Of a stretch of DNA of 19,640 nt, positions 1-9,968 are shown one piece after another (the first letter of the stretch is position 1; every line of letters begins with the position of its first letter). The notes below the pieces were generated by a model that was given only the letters and a program-made list of their open reading frames with translations, made no database searches and had not been told where the DNA came from. The stretch is taken from assembly GCA_018985235.1 (NCBI GenBank), contig JADGIG010000102.1, forward strand, positions 1 through 19,640. Reading direction: 5' to 3'. This DNA is from Sanchytrium tribonematis. Taxonomy: Eukaryota > Sanchytriomycota > Sanchytriomycetes > Sanchytriales > Sanchytriaceae. The position numbers and the translations under genes are program-made.

Positions 1-458
1 GATGGATATGTGACATCCGTTTTAAATAGGTATATAAAATTGTTTTTTTTCATATTTTCTACATGCTCGGATTCGATATATGGAGGTAAATCTATTGAGT
101 TATCCGCCTGTAGAAATAAATGAAATAATGGATAAATACGGATAAAATCATAAATGGTGAGATTGGATGGATCAGTTATCATTGATGAGTTCAGGGCTTC
201 AGAATTGTTTCAAGAATAAATTGAAACAACCTCAAACTGAACCCCTGCAAATTCCTAAATCATTTGATATCCTTGCCATGCTTCTCATTGACATTATAAA
301 ATGAAGGATCCACGAAATTGTTTCTGATAGGGGTTTGTTAGTACTCTTATCAAAGAGATAAATACCACTTTTCTCCTGCCTTAAGACATATTGTAATCGG
401 AATTCTGTCTAGCTGGCTGTTTGTTGCCGTATACTGTCGACACTAAAAGCAACTAGAT
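1..458. other. AT-rich stretch without a recognisable gene
   Basis: All frames are broken by frequent stops. I see no RNA gene, repeat array or conserved protein motif here. Confidence 0.5.
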
Positions 459-755
459 TTATTCCATGTCGTATATAACATTTTTCAGAACCTCGCACAA
501 TTGTGCCCAGCAATTTGCTTGACGGCTAACTAAAAGTTCATCTAATTTGATTCTACCACTATTTTTATGATTTCCAGGTAAACTAACACCACACAATCTT
601 TGCATATTACACAAGAGAGATCTGATATCTGCAATGTTTCCAAAATGGCTAATCTTAGACCATAATTTTCCATTTTGTTTCGTACTCTTAAAATGCCCTT
701 TAAGAAACAATAATTCACCTTGGTTATCATTTTTAAATAGTATTAAAATGAACAA
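459..755 (-). pseudogene. unidentified coding remnant or exon, 98 codons
   Basis: A 98-codon minus-strand frame ends in TAA at 459-461. Its first codon is TTG, so no ATG supports a full gene. Composition is protein-like and mostly soluble (FGNIADIRSLLCNMQ, then LDELLVSRQANCWAQLCEVL), which is less biased than a chance AT-rich frame would usually be. I recognise no family. It could be an exon or the tail of a decayed gene, or chance. No promoter motif like that of the intact genes in the right half is present upstream. Confidence 0.2.
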
Positions 756-970
756 TAAGATTCCCGACTGATTACTAATAACAAAATCTTTTTATTATAT
801 TATGAAAGGCGGGGGATATGTTGAGAAACAAGAAGCTGAAAAAATCAACTGTCCATAAATAACGAAATCGATAATTTGATGTCCATATATCTTCATTGTA
901 GACAAGAGTTTAGGATGTATGAACCGAATTGTGATATTGTATTATTCGACAAGAATTTGAAGCGGATAAA

Positions 971-1809
971 TTGCATAATTTGTTTGAAATCTATGGAAAG
1001 AAGCCTCAAAGCAAGATCAACGAGAACCCCATGAAAAGGTTTTTTCCTGTTAGAGATCACACTACTAACCCTGGAGACCCAGTAAGGCTCAAAAAGGTTT
1101 TGGCCAAAGTGGTGGGACTGGGAACTGAGTATGTGGTAATAGTCACGGCGGTTGGGGACATGGCGGGCGACCCACCTCTACCTTCCCGTTACACCTGCAC
1201 TATTGGGATTAAAGTACAGAAGGATCTGCAAACTTGGTTCGCGCTTCTCGTATTGGAATAAGTTAGTCTATTTAGATTGAAAACTATTGGAAACTTGAAC
1301 CAGCTATATGCGTTGACAGGGAGAAAAGAAAATCGTTCTAAGGGAGAGCGTCGTCAAGCCAGAGTATCGACCGATGTGGAGCATTTCAAGTTATCAGACG
1401 AAATCAGCAATCGACAGAAGGAGATCGAAGAGTAAGTTAAATCAATTGGTGGCTCAATACGCGTAGCTGTTCGTTTTATTGAAAGGGACCGCTTTGAACC
1501 AAGACTGTCGGATCATTATAACATCCTCTTGGGAGAACGATCGGGTTATGGGGACGTCGTTGCAAAAAATTTAGTATGGGAGGTTCTGCCCGTGCCAGTG
1601 TGAGACTTAAAAATATGTATGCGGAGGCTGAGTCAAAGCTTACCCACGACTTGGGTGGCCAGCTGTCTAAGTTGTATCTGAAAACAGCCGCCCGGTTGAT
1701 CGCTGGTAGCATCCGGCTTCCTGCCACTAGTTTTTCCCAAATGAGACTTGAAGTAGGGAATAGGGTGTCCTGGCTCTCTTCCCCCATATCATGGACAGGG
1801 CGTGCTTAA
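971..1809 (+). pseudogene. broken virus-like reading frame, possibly nucleoprotein-like
   Basis: One plus-strand frame stays protein-like from about 935 to 1600 and is interrupted only by TAA at 1259-1261 and TAA at 1433-1435. Around 1562-1580, at an A-rich run, sense appears to move to the next frame, which runs 1576-1809 with an internal ATG at 1576 and ends in TAA. Recognisable stretches are PPLPSRYTCTIGIKVQKDL near 1170-1230 and a MGGSARASVRLKNMYAEAE segment at 1576-1632. The helix-rich, M-G-G-containing segment faintly recalls nucleoproteins of negative-strand RNA viruses; that is a family resemblance judged by eye, not an alignment. The island is GC-richer than its surroundings and lacks the ATG motif of the intact genes. 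It may instead be a decayed cellular or retroelement gene. Confidence 0.3.
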
Positions 1810-2182
1810 TATTTTCTGCGGATAGCTGACTATTTAGAAAATCTATATCCTCCAGTGTCTCCGATTCATCTGGTTCCGCCATCAGGTCCATCGCATTTGG
1901 GTCGGGACCTCCAACCAGCACGACTACTTCTCTCGCTTTTTTTTCTTGTCGTCTGGTGGTCACGTCGGCTAACATGGCCTCACTAGTCGTGCTTAGGTCA
2001 GCACAATTTACTTTCTCTCTCTTCTTAAAGACTAAGTTCTCCTTAAAGTCCAACAGAGGACTACGCGGTGGGGATGAGGATGTTTCGATTACCCTTTCCC
2101 TCTTAGAAATTTCGACCATGACCTTGCGTAGCTTCTGTAACTTTCCAAAGGAACGATCCCCACGCACTACAATACTGTTAGG
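1727..2182 (-). pseudogene. unidentified charged, acidic-tailed reading frame in the GC-rich island
   Basis: An open minus-strand frame follows a TAG at 2183-2185 and runs to a stop at 1727-1729; it has no early ATG (the candidate start at 2165-2167 is GTG). The first half is basic and polar, with SSPPRSP and KREKVN. The second half is strongly acidic (MDLMAEPDESETLEDIDFLN) and is followed by a helix-like segment. It overlaps antisense with the plus-strand virus-like frame at 1727-1809. A disordered acidic protein next to a nucleoprotein-like frame would fit a phosphoprotein-like viral gene, but the opposite orientation would then need a rearrangement. This is speculative; I recognise no family with certainty. 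Confidence 0.22.
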
Positions 2183-2467
2183 CTAGGGCTTACTTTTTTA
2201 CCAGTAAGTGGTCCGCCCATGGCTGCTCATTGGGTAAGAGAGCTACAACTTTCCCTAGGAGTGGAGCCTTATTGTATTTCGAGCTGTTCTTGATAGGTGA
2301 TCTTTATTTTGAAAATAAATTATCCCTTTTTTAGTATTTGATAAAGCAATAAGATAAAAAAAGTCACAGTCATCGACCCATTTTGGACAAATTTGGTTCG
2401 ATGATTTAGCACTATGAGTCATAATTTATGACATGTAAGAAAATGAACTGTGCAATTTCTAAAATGT

Positions 2468-2493
2468 TTGATTGTAATTACGGGATTCCATTT
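2468..2493 (+). repeat. 26-base direct repeat, copy 1
   Basis: This word (starts TTGATTGTAATTACGGG) recurs exactly at 2839-2864. About 20 bases downstream both copies also carry TGGGTGTTTT, so the duplicated block is about 55-60 bases with divergence. It may be a fragment of a dispersed repeat or of an element's untranslated region. Confidence 0.8.
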
Positions 2494-2838
2494 GGGCATG
2501 TTTTCACCTAAGCTGGGTGTTTTGGATTTGTATATTTTTTAATTGTGTGTATGGATTTGTCGATATTAATTTCAGCAGCTTGAAAAGATAGCTGGAATAA
2601 ATTTTCAGATGTTTCAAAATCTAATTTTGCTGAGTTATTGAAGAAAAATCTGTCTTTAATTATTGAATGATCATGCGGTCAAACCATAATGGTTCTATCA
2701 TGACATTTTCAGAGCTGATATCAAGAAAAAATTTCTGTTTTTGATAAATAAATTGGAGTGTTTCGTCTAGTTTTTGAGAAAAAGCGATTGTTTTTGCTTC
2801 GTTAAGCTTTATGTTACTCCTCAAATAATCTTGAATAA

Positions 2839-2864
2839 TTGATTGTAATTACGGGATTCCATTT
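2839..2864 (+). repeat. 26-base direct repeat, copy 2
   Basis: Exact match to 2468-2493, followed by the same spacing to a TGGGTGTTTT word. The distance between copies is 371 bases. Confidence 0.8.
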
Positions 2865-4460
2865 AAGCGTATTTTTACTAATATGGTGGGTGTTTTACAT
2901 GTCATATCCAGAAATTTTATAAAATGCCTTTCCAAATAAACTCAAATCGTGGCAGATAATATTCCACGCGAATGTCATTTAGAACACTCCAGTAACCCCT
3001 TTGCAATTTTTGGCAAAATCACTGGAATTATGTTCAGTTACCACCTTCTCTAAAGTTCGTTGGCTTTGGTTCAACTCGTAACCTTGCAATATTTTTGAAA
3101 AAATAAAAATTCTTGGTTAAAAATGTGATATAAAATGCATTGAAATGCTTAGAGAATTCTTATGAATTTGTAAACGTATGCAATGGATTGGAAAATTCTC
3201 ACTTGCATCAGTACGTTTATATATCATTTTCTTCAAGATGTTTTCGGCAAATCTATTTAAATTATTTCCAAGCGGTTTTTCGACGTCCGAGAAATGTCAA
3301 AGATTAAAAAACTATTGATAGGCATTACTCCATTGTTTCTTCCTCAAATATTCACATATAAATTTCGCATTTAAATATTTAAATCAATTTTAAAAAACAG
3401 CATAATTATTTTTATTCAACTTCAATGAAAGTTTTTTTGAAACAATGAAATAGGAAGGAAAAACAATTCAACCTCTCCGAATCAATTAAGCAGAAACAAA
3501 ACCTCGACGAACACTTACTAAACCAAAGTAAGTCACATTCAAATAGGCAACATTCAATGGATCTAAAGCTTGAGGAGTCTGGCAATACTCCGGTTCACCA
3601 ACTGGCTGCCCCATTCCCTTGTACTACTGATCACCATAAGTCACTTACTCCTCCATATATTCAAAGTTCCCCTACCCAATCTCCATTACCTGATCATATT
3701 TGAGGAAAGCAGTAGCAATCAGCACAAAAAGAGGGTGCTATTTAATTTATTACTCGGTCAACCCCTGTCCTTTTTACAACCACACTTTTCGGGTTGCTTC
3801 GTCATGAAATCAGCGGCATCATGATAACTTTTATATATATATTTATTTATTAAAGCATTTATTAAGATAAATTAAAGGATCTGTTATTTGATTCAATGAT
3901 GAGATCAAACGTGCAATTTTAACATTTTTCTGGATCAAGTTGAAAAATCATGGTTTTTGGCAATAATTGAATAGGCGTAGTGAATGGATCTGTTTGATGA
4001 TAATAATGGATTTGAGCGACATCGATGGACACTTTGAGGTTGACTGGCGAATTTCAGTTCATAGAATAAGTCACTTTAGGAAAAAATTGAGGCAGTTCAT
4101 TCTCCAATTTGAGACGTTGAATTTCATGAATTCATTCTTTGACGGTTATAAAGGTCTGACCAGCGATTATAGAAATGATCTACTTTAATAAAGGAATAAA
4201 TAACAGAATAAATAACATTGTTAATCATTTTAGAAGCACTTCCAATGAGTTGATTTTGTTTGCAAGTGTTTGCGTGGGTGGGGAAATTTTGAGATTTTTC
4301 TCGATTAATGGGAGAACAGTAGCTTGATATACACGCAATCGACCACTTTTTTTCAATGATTTATTGAGAAATAGTACTACCTCCCTTGTAGAACCAATAG
4401 ACTAGGTTGGCAATGCATCATAGTGTAGTCTAATTAATGCCAGGTGCTTATCTAAAGGTT

Positions 4461-4685
4461 CTATTTCGCTTTCTTTCGAAAATTCAAGTCGAAATACGTC
4501 TCTCTCTCTTTTGTGTTTCTTTTGCGCATCAATGCTTTGTATTTAGGGTTGATATTTAACTTCAATATGCTAATATCGGCTTGTGAATGGTAATGCGTAA
4601 GATAATCAACTAAGTGATTGATACTTTGGGGATTTGAGTGATCATAAACCTTCACATATTTGAATTGCATAGATGGTTGTAGCAT
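4461..4685 (-). pseudogene. C-terminal tail of the LINE RNase H region
   Basis: A 74-codon frame immediately follows the RNase H frame, shifted relative to it. It contains NHLVDYLTHYHSQADI, compatible with the last RNase H helix and its aspartate, then a very basic end (KYKALMRKRNTKERE). I infer it is the displaced end of the same protein. Short stop-broken sense continues to about 4100 with no identifiable domain. Confidence 0.4.
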
Positions 4686-4687
4686 AT

Positions 4688-5137
4688 TTAATACTTGACT
4701 AATAATATCAATACTGTAAATATTATAAAGAGTTTTGATCCATTCATAACATCTATAAAACCACTATTTGCTGCTTTATTGTCACAGAAGAATGTGATTC
4801 TGGGATTTTGGGTGTCAAAGTGCTGGTTTAAGTGGATAATTGAATTGGCTAGACCGCATATTTTTGCTCTGGTCGAATCAGCAATTTGTAGGTGACTTAA
4901 TTTGTGTACTTTAAATGCAAAATTCTCTTTTGAGATGACAATAAATGCTGAAGTTGCAATGTTGAAAGGTGATTTATGGACACTTGCATCACTGTAAACG
5001 TGTATTTCATCACAATTCATTTGATTTTGATAAATTCGAATATTTGCTGTCCAATCAGGTGGGATTTGAATCACAGTTTCGCCCTCATGTAAATTGCGAA
5101 CTGAATCCAACTCATTATTAAATTGAAATGAATGACA
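4688..5137 (-). pseudogene. RNase H domain of the LINE element (degenerate)
   Basis: It is in the same frame as the RT segment and separated from it by the single TAA at 5138-5140. It reads through about 5110 without an ATG. RNase H landmarks: IHVYSDASVHKSPF with the first catalytic aspartate, STRAKICGLANSI where a glutamate is expected but lysine stands in the usual position, and ITFFCDNKAANSGF with the next aspartate. The domain would remove the RNA strand after first-strand synthesis. The lost glutamate and the stops make it inactive. The C-terminal part (INHLVDYLTHYHSQADI) appears to continue in another frame at 4461-4685. Confidence 0.65.
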
Positions 5138-5677
5138 TTAAAATAGTTTGTTAACGAATTTATGGGTTCCAATGCATTTGCTGCAGTCCATCTCCCTGTT
5201 TGGATACTTTCGTGTGAATATTTGGTTTAAAAATGGATGCTTAACTGCTTGTTTGGATAGTTGCTTGTTCATTGTGAATGAGAATCTGGGTTTAGGGGCA
5301 AATTCAGTGCTTTTTAGCTGATTTTGTTTAACTGCGACTCTGTTTTTAAGTTTTGCTTCTAAACAATGCCATCGCTCTAAGTACGATGAATAGCCACAAT
5401 TTTCACGTATATCTGCAATGGGAGTTGGGAATGGGATCCCCAATAGGGCCCTTACAGCCAAATTTATGAAGACATGGAATTTCACGGCGATTTCAGGGAT
5501 TGGATCATGCAATCCAAGGCCTAATTCCAATATAGCGTAATAAATGACTGCTTTTAGCCGCATTTTTAAAAATTCCAAGATTGCCAGCAATCGGAGCTTA
5601 TTCTTAGCTTTTTGTAGATTTCTAGTTGCTTGTTGATTCCCATTAATTCCGTGGCAATTTGCAGTAAACCAAGCCAA
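5138..5677 (-). pseudogene. RT C-terminal (thumb/connection) segment of the LINE element
   Basis: This segment is in the same frame as the RT domain, after two TGA codons at 5687-5689 and 5681-5683. It is 179 codons long and lacks an ATG (begins at TTG). It shows the KAKNKLRLLAILEFLKMRLK helix, then VRALLGIPFPTPIADIRENC, the kind of small-residue 'LGIP..TP' block seen after RT in LINE proteins, then a basic tail with two cysteines and a histidine (CSKCIGTH). An overlapping minus frame (5566-5820) carries a DFEYWLGLLQ segment typical of the sequence just after RT, so a compensating pair of frameshifts probably lies at about 5640-5700. The segment ends in TAA at 5138-5140. Confidence 0.6.
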
Positions 5678-5686
5678 TACTCAAAG

Positions 5687-6454
5687 TCATGGGTCATTGA
5701 AAGTGAGCCCAATTCTTGAGAGTCTAGATTGGATATCCAGTTGCACTTCATCATATTCTGTCTTTTTAATAGCATAAATAATGTCATCTGCAAACCATAC
5801 TGATAAATTGTCCATCCCATCCATTACCATGTCAACTAATTTAGTGAAGATATGTAACAGACCACGACCACGAGACTGCAATTTAATATCTCCAATGAGT
5901 AGTGGAATATTCTGGCGAGTGCATAGATTAATTGCGAGTGATTTGTAGTTATCTGGCATATTTAATCCCTCAAATAATTCCATCATTGGCTCATATTTAA
6001 TTGAATCAAAAGCAGCAATTACGTCGCCCTTTACTAGTAGATGCTCATCAGGGTTGTAACCCATTTCCATTAATCTGTTTTGCAGGCACCACGCAGCATC
6101 AAGTGTGCTTACGGCTGTTTTGAAACCGTGTTGATTTTCTTTCGTGTGTAAAAAATCTATTAAACGAGGTTTCCGCATCAATTCGAAAAACTTGCGAAGT
6201 GTAGACACCAGTCCTATAGGCCTATATTCTAATATACTTTCATAATTACTTGTGCGGCCCTTGTGAACGGGAACGATCAGAGAATATCTCATCAAATCAG
6301 GCATCATCCCATGTTTCCCTATTAAGTTCATGTATTTACATAAAAGGGACTTAAATCTGTCTCTAGACTCATATAAAAGCTCATTTTTAACCCCATCATC
6401 ACCTGTTGAATTGGATTTGGGTGTTTTCATGAGAATTTGCAAAAAATCTTCCAT
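5687..6454 (-). pseudogene. reverse transcriptase domain of the second element (inactive)
   Basis: The open part is 255 codons from an internal ATG at 6452-6454. Reading continues upstream in the same frame to a TAA at 6524-6526 and beyond, so this ATG is not the true start. RT landmarks in order: SNSTGDDGVKNELL (residues 14-27), the YRPIGLVSTLRKFFE block (78-92), HGFKTAVSTLDAAW (109-122), motif A GDVIAAFDSI (143-152, aspartate present) and the catalytic FADD box (221-224, nucleotides 5783-5794). Motif B, normally built around a P-Q-G-S core, is degraded to RGRGLLHIFTKLVD and seems short by a few residues. Template-directed DNA synthesis at a nicked target is the family role; loss of motif B and the stops argue against activity. 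Confidence 0.8.
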
Positions 6455-6787
6455 TGAGTAGTCATTCCAATTAACAGTGGCTAGTGAATTAGGAACAAAT
6501 GCATCATGTGCATCATCTTCAAGTTATGGATACATATTTGCTAGAAAGAATCTTTGTATCTTTTTACTCTTTAAAGTAGCTTCATAGTCATTGAATTGAG
6601 GGTCTGAGTCGGTAAGTGCTAGTTTACTTAGTAATTTATCTAATTTCTGAGGGTTGTTCGTAATTTGTGACGCTGAAATGTTGACTTGCGCGGTCATGCT
6701 TTCGTGACTGTGGTCTTCTTGTGGAATGCGATTTGGTTCTTGGTATTGAGAATATAGAGGTCCAATTCTTAAACAAACTTTTTGCTA

Positions 6788-7472
6788 AATTATCATAAGC
6801 TTCATCATATATATATCATGGTGATTTGGCTCCAAATGATCAATCATCTTGCACACTCTAGAAATTTTATGGAACGCGGACCGCAAATCATATTTCTTTA
6901 CGAAATAATCGTCACGCCGCTTCTTCGGAATCGATTTGAGGAAGTCATTTATGTCTGTTACTGCATCTGCAACACTAGATCTACGCTTGTACGCGTATTG
7001 GACCGGGGTGGTTCTAAAACTTTTTGAGATGTGTGGTCATACCGAGACCATGGTGCTCAAATATTTTATTATACTCCTTTTCTTTCGGAATTGGAACAAA
7101 AATTGTCGATAGCAATTGATCAGGCACTTCTAAATTGATTTGCATCTGATTCAGGAGATGTTGAAGCCATTTATAAACAAGTGGATCTGCATGAACAATG
7201 AGCTTTATTGTTAGTTTGTCAATACCTGCAGATTTCGATATTGGCAGGGATTTGGCAGCAGTCTCAATTTCATTAAGCTCAATTAATTGTAAATCATTTG
7301 CGACTTGTGACTTGTCAATGAATATATTTAGCATTGAATGCTCTAATTCTTGGGCTCTCCATTTATTTTTAACTAAAAAAGTTGCGGATTCCTCAATTTG
7401 ACTAAAATCAAGCATCACTTTGGGATAAAACTTGGCTTTCCTGGCGTTCTTAGTCATTTTTAATAAATCCAA
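6788..7472 (-). pseudogene. second, different reverse transcriptase fragment (truncated after motif A)
   Basis: The frame at 7014-7472 carries an N-terminal RT block: SKSAGIDKLTIKLI, then LLSTIFVPIPKEKEYN. After a frameshift near 7015-7025 the sense continues as TPVQYAYKRRSSVADAV, then YDLRSAFHKI (motif A, nucleotides 6863-6892). It stops at TAG 6785-6787. Motifs B, C and beyond are absent, because the other element's linker follows directly. The same two N-terminal RT blocks occur again at 6400-6220 with clearly different residues, so these are two elements and not one RT read twice. It is either a truncated LINE into or beside which the second inserted, or a rearrangement product. Confidence 0.6.
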
Positions 7473-8660
7473 TCCAGACAGTGATTGTTTATTCTTTTGG
7501 ATCTTGTAAACATTTTAATTGATCTTTGGTGTATTTATCCCAATGATTTAGATTCAATGAAACACTGTCAGAATGAAAATCGTCAAACGCTTGTGAATAC
7601 TCAATCATATATTGTGGGATTAAATACGGTATTTTGCGGCCATTTATGGGTATTATAATGGTCATTTTCAACCGAGTTAAATGTAAATTTTGTTTTATCC
7701 CCTTTTGGCACTTTAAAAGGATAATCTTGCTGTTTGGCAGGACGTTATAAAGAAGCATTCTTGAAGGTTAAATCTGAAAGGCGGTATATTGGTGACAGGA
7801 TCTGATATGCCGTTAGGGAAAGCATTTGCTAGAGAAATTATAGACTGGGAATCATTAATCAGATTTTATGCTCAAATTCTTGTAATACACTGACTAAATT
7901 ATCATTAAAATGGGACAAATGGTCATTTGGACCAATGTTTCTCATCTCAACATCCTAATTGGATGAATTTGATTGGTCAGAAAGATGGGGTTGTGATTGG
8001 GGATTCAAATGCTTTTGAGAATTACTCTCAAGACCCTCATCAGAATCAAATGTCATTTGGCCACTCAATGCATTTGCCAATGCATCTACTCGTAAGTCAT
8101 CGACATTTTTTAAACTTGTTTTTACGCATTTCTTTGTTGATTTGAGTCTCAGCATCCAGTTTATACGCTTTTAAGTCAAATCCATCACCATTTAGCAACT
8201 TTAATGCATTTATCCGGACATAGCTGCGGCCAAAAAAGCATGTTTGGACTTTCTAATCAGCAAATTGGCACCATATTCAACAATAAAAAATTTCTGAGTG
8301 CATTGTCTTCTCGAGGGGCACGATGAATCACATATTTGTGCCATTCATCTGATGAAAAAATTTGTAAAAAATGTCCACGAGTTGTTTTATCTGTTTGAAA
8401 AGCAGAAATCACATCTCGCAAAGAACTTTCTACTTAGGCATCAAACACAATTTCTAACAAATTATGTTTACCTATAAACTCCAAATGGGAATAAATGACT
8501 TTTAATCTTTTCAAATGACGAACTCGTATTTCGTAATGCATTTGCAGGACCGGGTCGAATACCTGTCAATAAAATGCGTTTGAATTGATGCGGATCATCA
8601 AACTTAGTAAAATCTTTCTACTTTTGCTTTTCAAACTTTTTGAACTGTTTAGTTGGTGAC
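7473..8660 (-). pseudogene. decayed coding sequence upstream of the RT fragment
   Basis: Several minus-strand pieces look protein-like. One of 66 codons begins at ATG 8153-8155 (DDLRVDALANALSG, then a serine/glutamine-rich end, TAG at 7955-7957). One of 89 codons lies at 7489-7758. A stop-broken stretch at about 8300-8650 includes VESSLRDVISAFQTDKTTRG, with a TAA at 8434-8436. They share orientation with the RT fragment and probably represent its 5' half (first open reading frame or linker). No endonuclease motif is recognisable. The family assignment is by position only. Confidence 0.35.
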
Positions 8661-9641
8661 GAGAGCCAAAGGCAGATTACAATTAGGGGTATCCGTGTGT
8701 CATAAACGTGGTAACTGAACAAGTTTAATATTTATAATGAAGGTAAAATTTTTAGTCTTTTTCATTTCAGAATTGTATCTGGGCTTAACTGGGTGCTCTT
8801 TCAAAGCGATTCCACTTGGTTCCATCTTAAATCCACCCCCTTTGCATGCTAAACAATTACGATGCTAAGACTGCCTGATCACAACTTGTACTTGGCGAAT
8901 TTCAGAATTTGGTTTGGGATTTATACATATTTGAGTTTGGTTTGGGATTAATACATATTTGAGTTAGTGAGTGTTTAGCATTCTAAAGTGCAGGTAATTG
9001 TTATCGGGACCTCGTAACAATCCATGTTTTTTGATGGAAATTGATAAGTATTAATTAGTGTTCTATATGTGAAATAAATCGTAGATAAATTTTGATTTGA
9101 GGGATAAATTTGGTGTTAAAATATTCATCTCCCCGCGGGAGTATCAGACAAGCTTGAAAGTAATCATAAACAGCGCTTTCATTTTCAGAAATTGACTTCA
9201 ATATTTAACAGTCATTCCAACGTGTTTCGGAAAATGTTTAAATCCTTTAAGTAATTTGTGCGGCTTTAAATTTAAATTTGTAGACTAGTTTTCGAATTTC
9301 TTTGAATATTGTATTATTTTACCCAGTAGCAGCATAGCTCAAATTGGCACCATCAAATTCATAACAAATCAATTTTAAATCATTCTACTTTAAAATAGAA
9401 TAAGGTTCCCGAATTTGAATTTGAACTCGCAATAAAAGAATTCAATGTGTACTACATTTAGAGATACTTTAAAAGACGAGCAAATGCGTAATTCAAGCAC
9501 ACCAAAACAGCTGCAACTAGTTTTTGGTCCTCAAAGAGACTTCATACTATAATGAGATTCAATGAGATTCAATTTTAGTCAAATTATGGTTCACAAAAAA
9601 TCGAATTTGAATCGAATCAAAGCTACCCACGTGATTGTCAG
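8661..9641. other. AT-rich stretch without a gene, with a 28-base tandem duplication
   Basis: No protein-like frame is visible. A 28-base tandem duplication lies at 8908-8963, and a 10-base word (AATGAGATTC) is repeated back to back at 9551-9570. I checked for tRNA-like arms around the few GTTCRA words and found no supporting stems. Confidence 0.5.
8908..8963 (+). repeat. 28-base tandem direct duplication
   Basis: Units 8908-8935 and 8936-8963 differ at one base (TTTGGTTTGGGATTT versus TTTGGTTTGGGATTA at unit position 15). The near identity suggests a recent slippage duplication. Confidence 0.85.
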
Positions 9642-9968
9642 ATGGCAAAAGCCATAATTTATATCAGTTTTGTACAAAATAGAATCAGATTTGATCCATC
9701 CATTTCAACGAGTGAATCTGATTCTCGAAATACACAAATTCAAAACCAATTCCGAAAGTTCTTAAATACTTCAATGTCTGCTTCACCAGCAGAAATGTTG
9801 CCACAACTCCAATTTGCTCAGCAACAACAACAGCTTGAATTACTGGAAATGCAACAGCACCACAATTCTCAAACACAAGCACAAAAACAACAAGGCACTG
9901 CTCAATGGAGTGACGATGCTATTCAATATTTATTTAGTAGAATCGAAAAATTGTGGAAACAATGTTGA
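9642..9968 (+). pseudogene. glutamine-rich N-terminus leading into a SANT/Myb-like segment
   Basis: 108 codons run from an ATG at 9642 to a TGA. Residues about 60-90 are glutamine-rich with a QQQQQ run. They are followed by AQWSDDAIQYLFSRIEKLWK, which resembles the first helix of SANT/Myb-like (trihelix) DNA-binding domains of transposon-related and regulatory proteins. Continuation of the same sense (NPNQHHFEKVSNKFAA, then SIEEFMMECKMII) appears in another frame just downstream and is broken by TAA codons. The gene therefore looks frameshifted at about 9955-9970 and decayed. The ATG lacks the TTGAAA context of the intact genes. DNA binding is an inference from the partial motif. Confidence 0.35.

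Larger units (their letters stand above)
2186..3960. other. AT-rich non-coding stretch with a duplicated 26-base element
   Basis: No convincing gene is visible over about 1.8 kb. It contains a repeated 26-base word (2468-2493 and 2839-2864) with similar flanks, and a short TA-rich run near 3830-3850. A hydrophilic 48-codon frame with ATG at 3557 and TGA at 3701-3703 is too short and too weak to call. Confidence 0.5.
4461..6784 (-). mobile_element. decayed non-LTR (LINE-type) retroelement with RT and RNase H
   Basis: Minus-strand coding remnants follow the order pre-RT linker, reverse transcriptase, RT thumb/connection, RNase H. RT before RNase H is the arrangement of LINE clades that carry RNase H (the I/R1-like group). 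No long terminal repeats or integrase are visible. A single reading frame is kept from about 7018 to 4688, with stops at 6785-6787, 6524-6526, 5687-5689, 5681-5683 and 5138-5140. Decay is thus mainly by nonsense change plus one local frame excursion at 5566-5820. The 3' end below 4461 has no clear boundary or poly(A) tail that I can fix; scraps of coding sense persist to about 4100. The element is inactive. Confidence 0.75.

Noticed and set aside
3060-3090. GGTTCAACTC as a tRNA B-box
   Set aside because: The flanking bases do not form a T stem, and no acceptor or anticodon stem can be found around it; a similar word near 9413 on the minus strand fails in the same way.
3557-3703. 48-codon hydrophilic frame with an upstream open extension and a GTAAGT word nearby
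   Set aside because: Too short, no recognisable motif, no start context like that of the intact genes; not distinguishable from chance.
3570-3824. 84-codon leucine-rich plus frame
   Set aside because: No ATG at its beginning, composition typical of translated AT-rich DNA, and overlapped by another equally plausible short frame.
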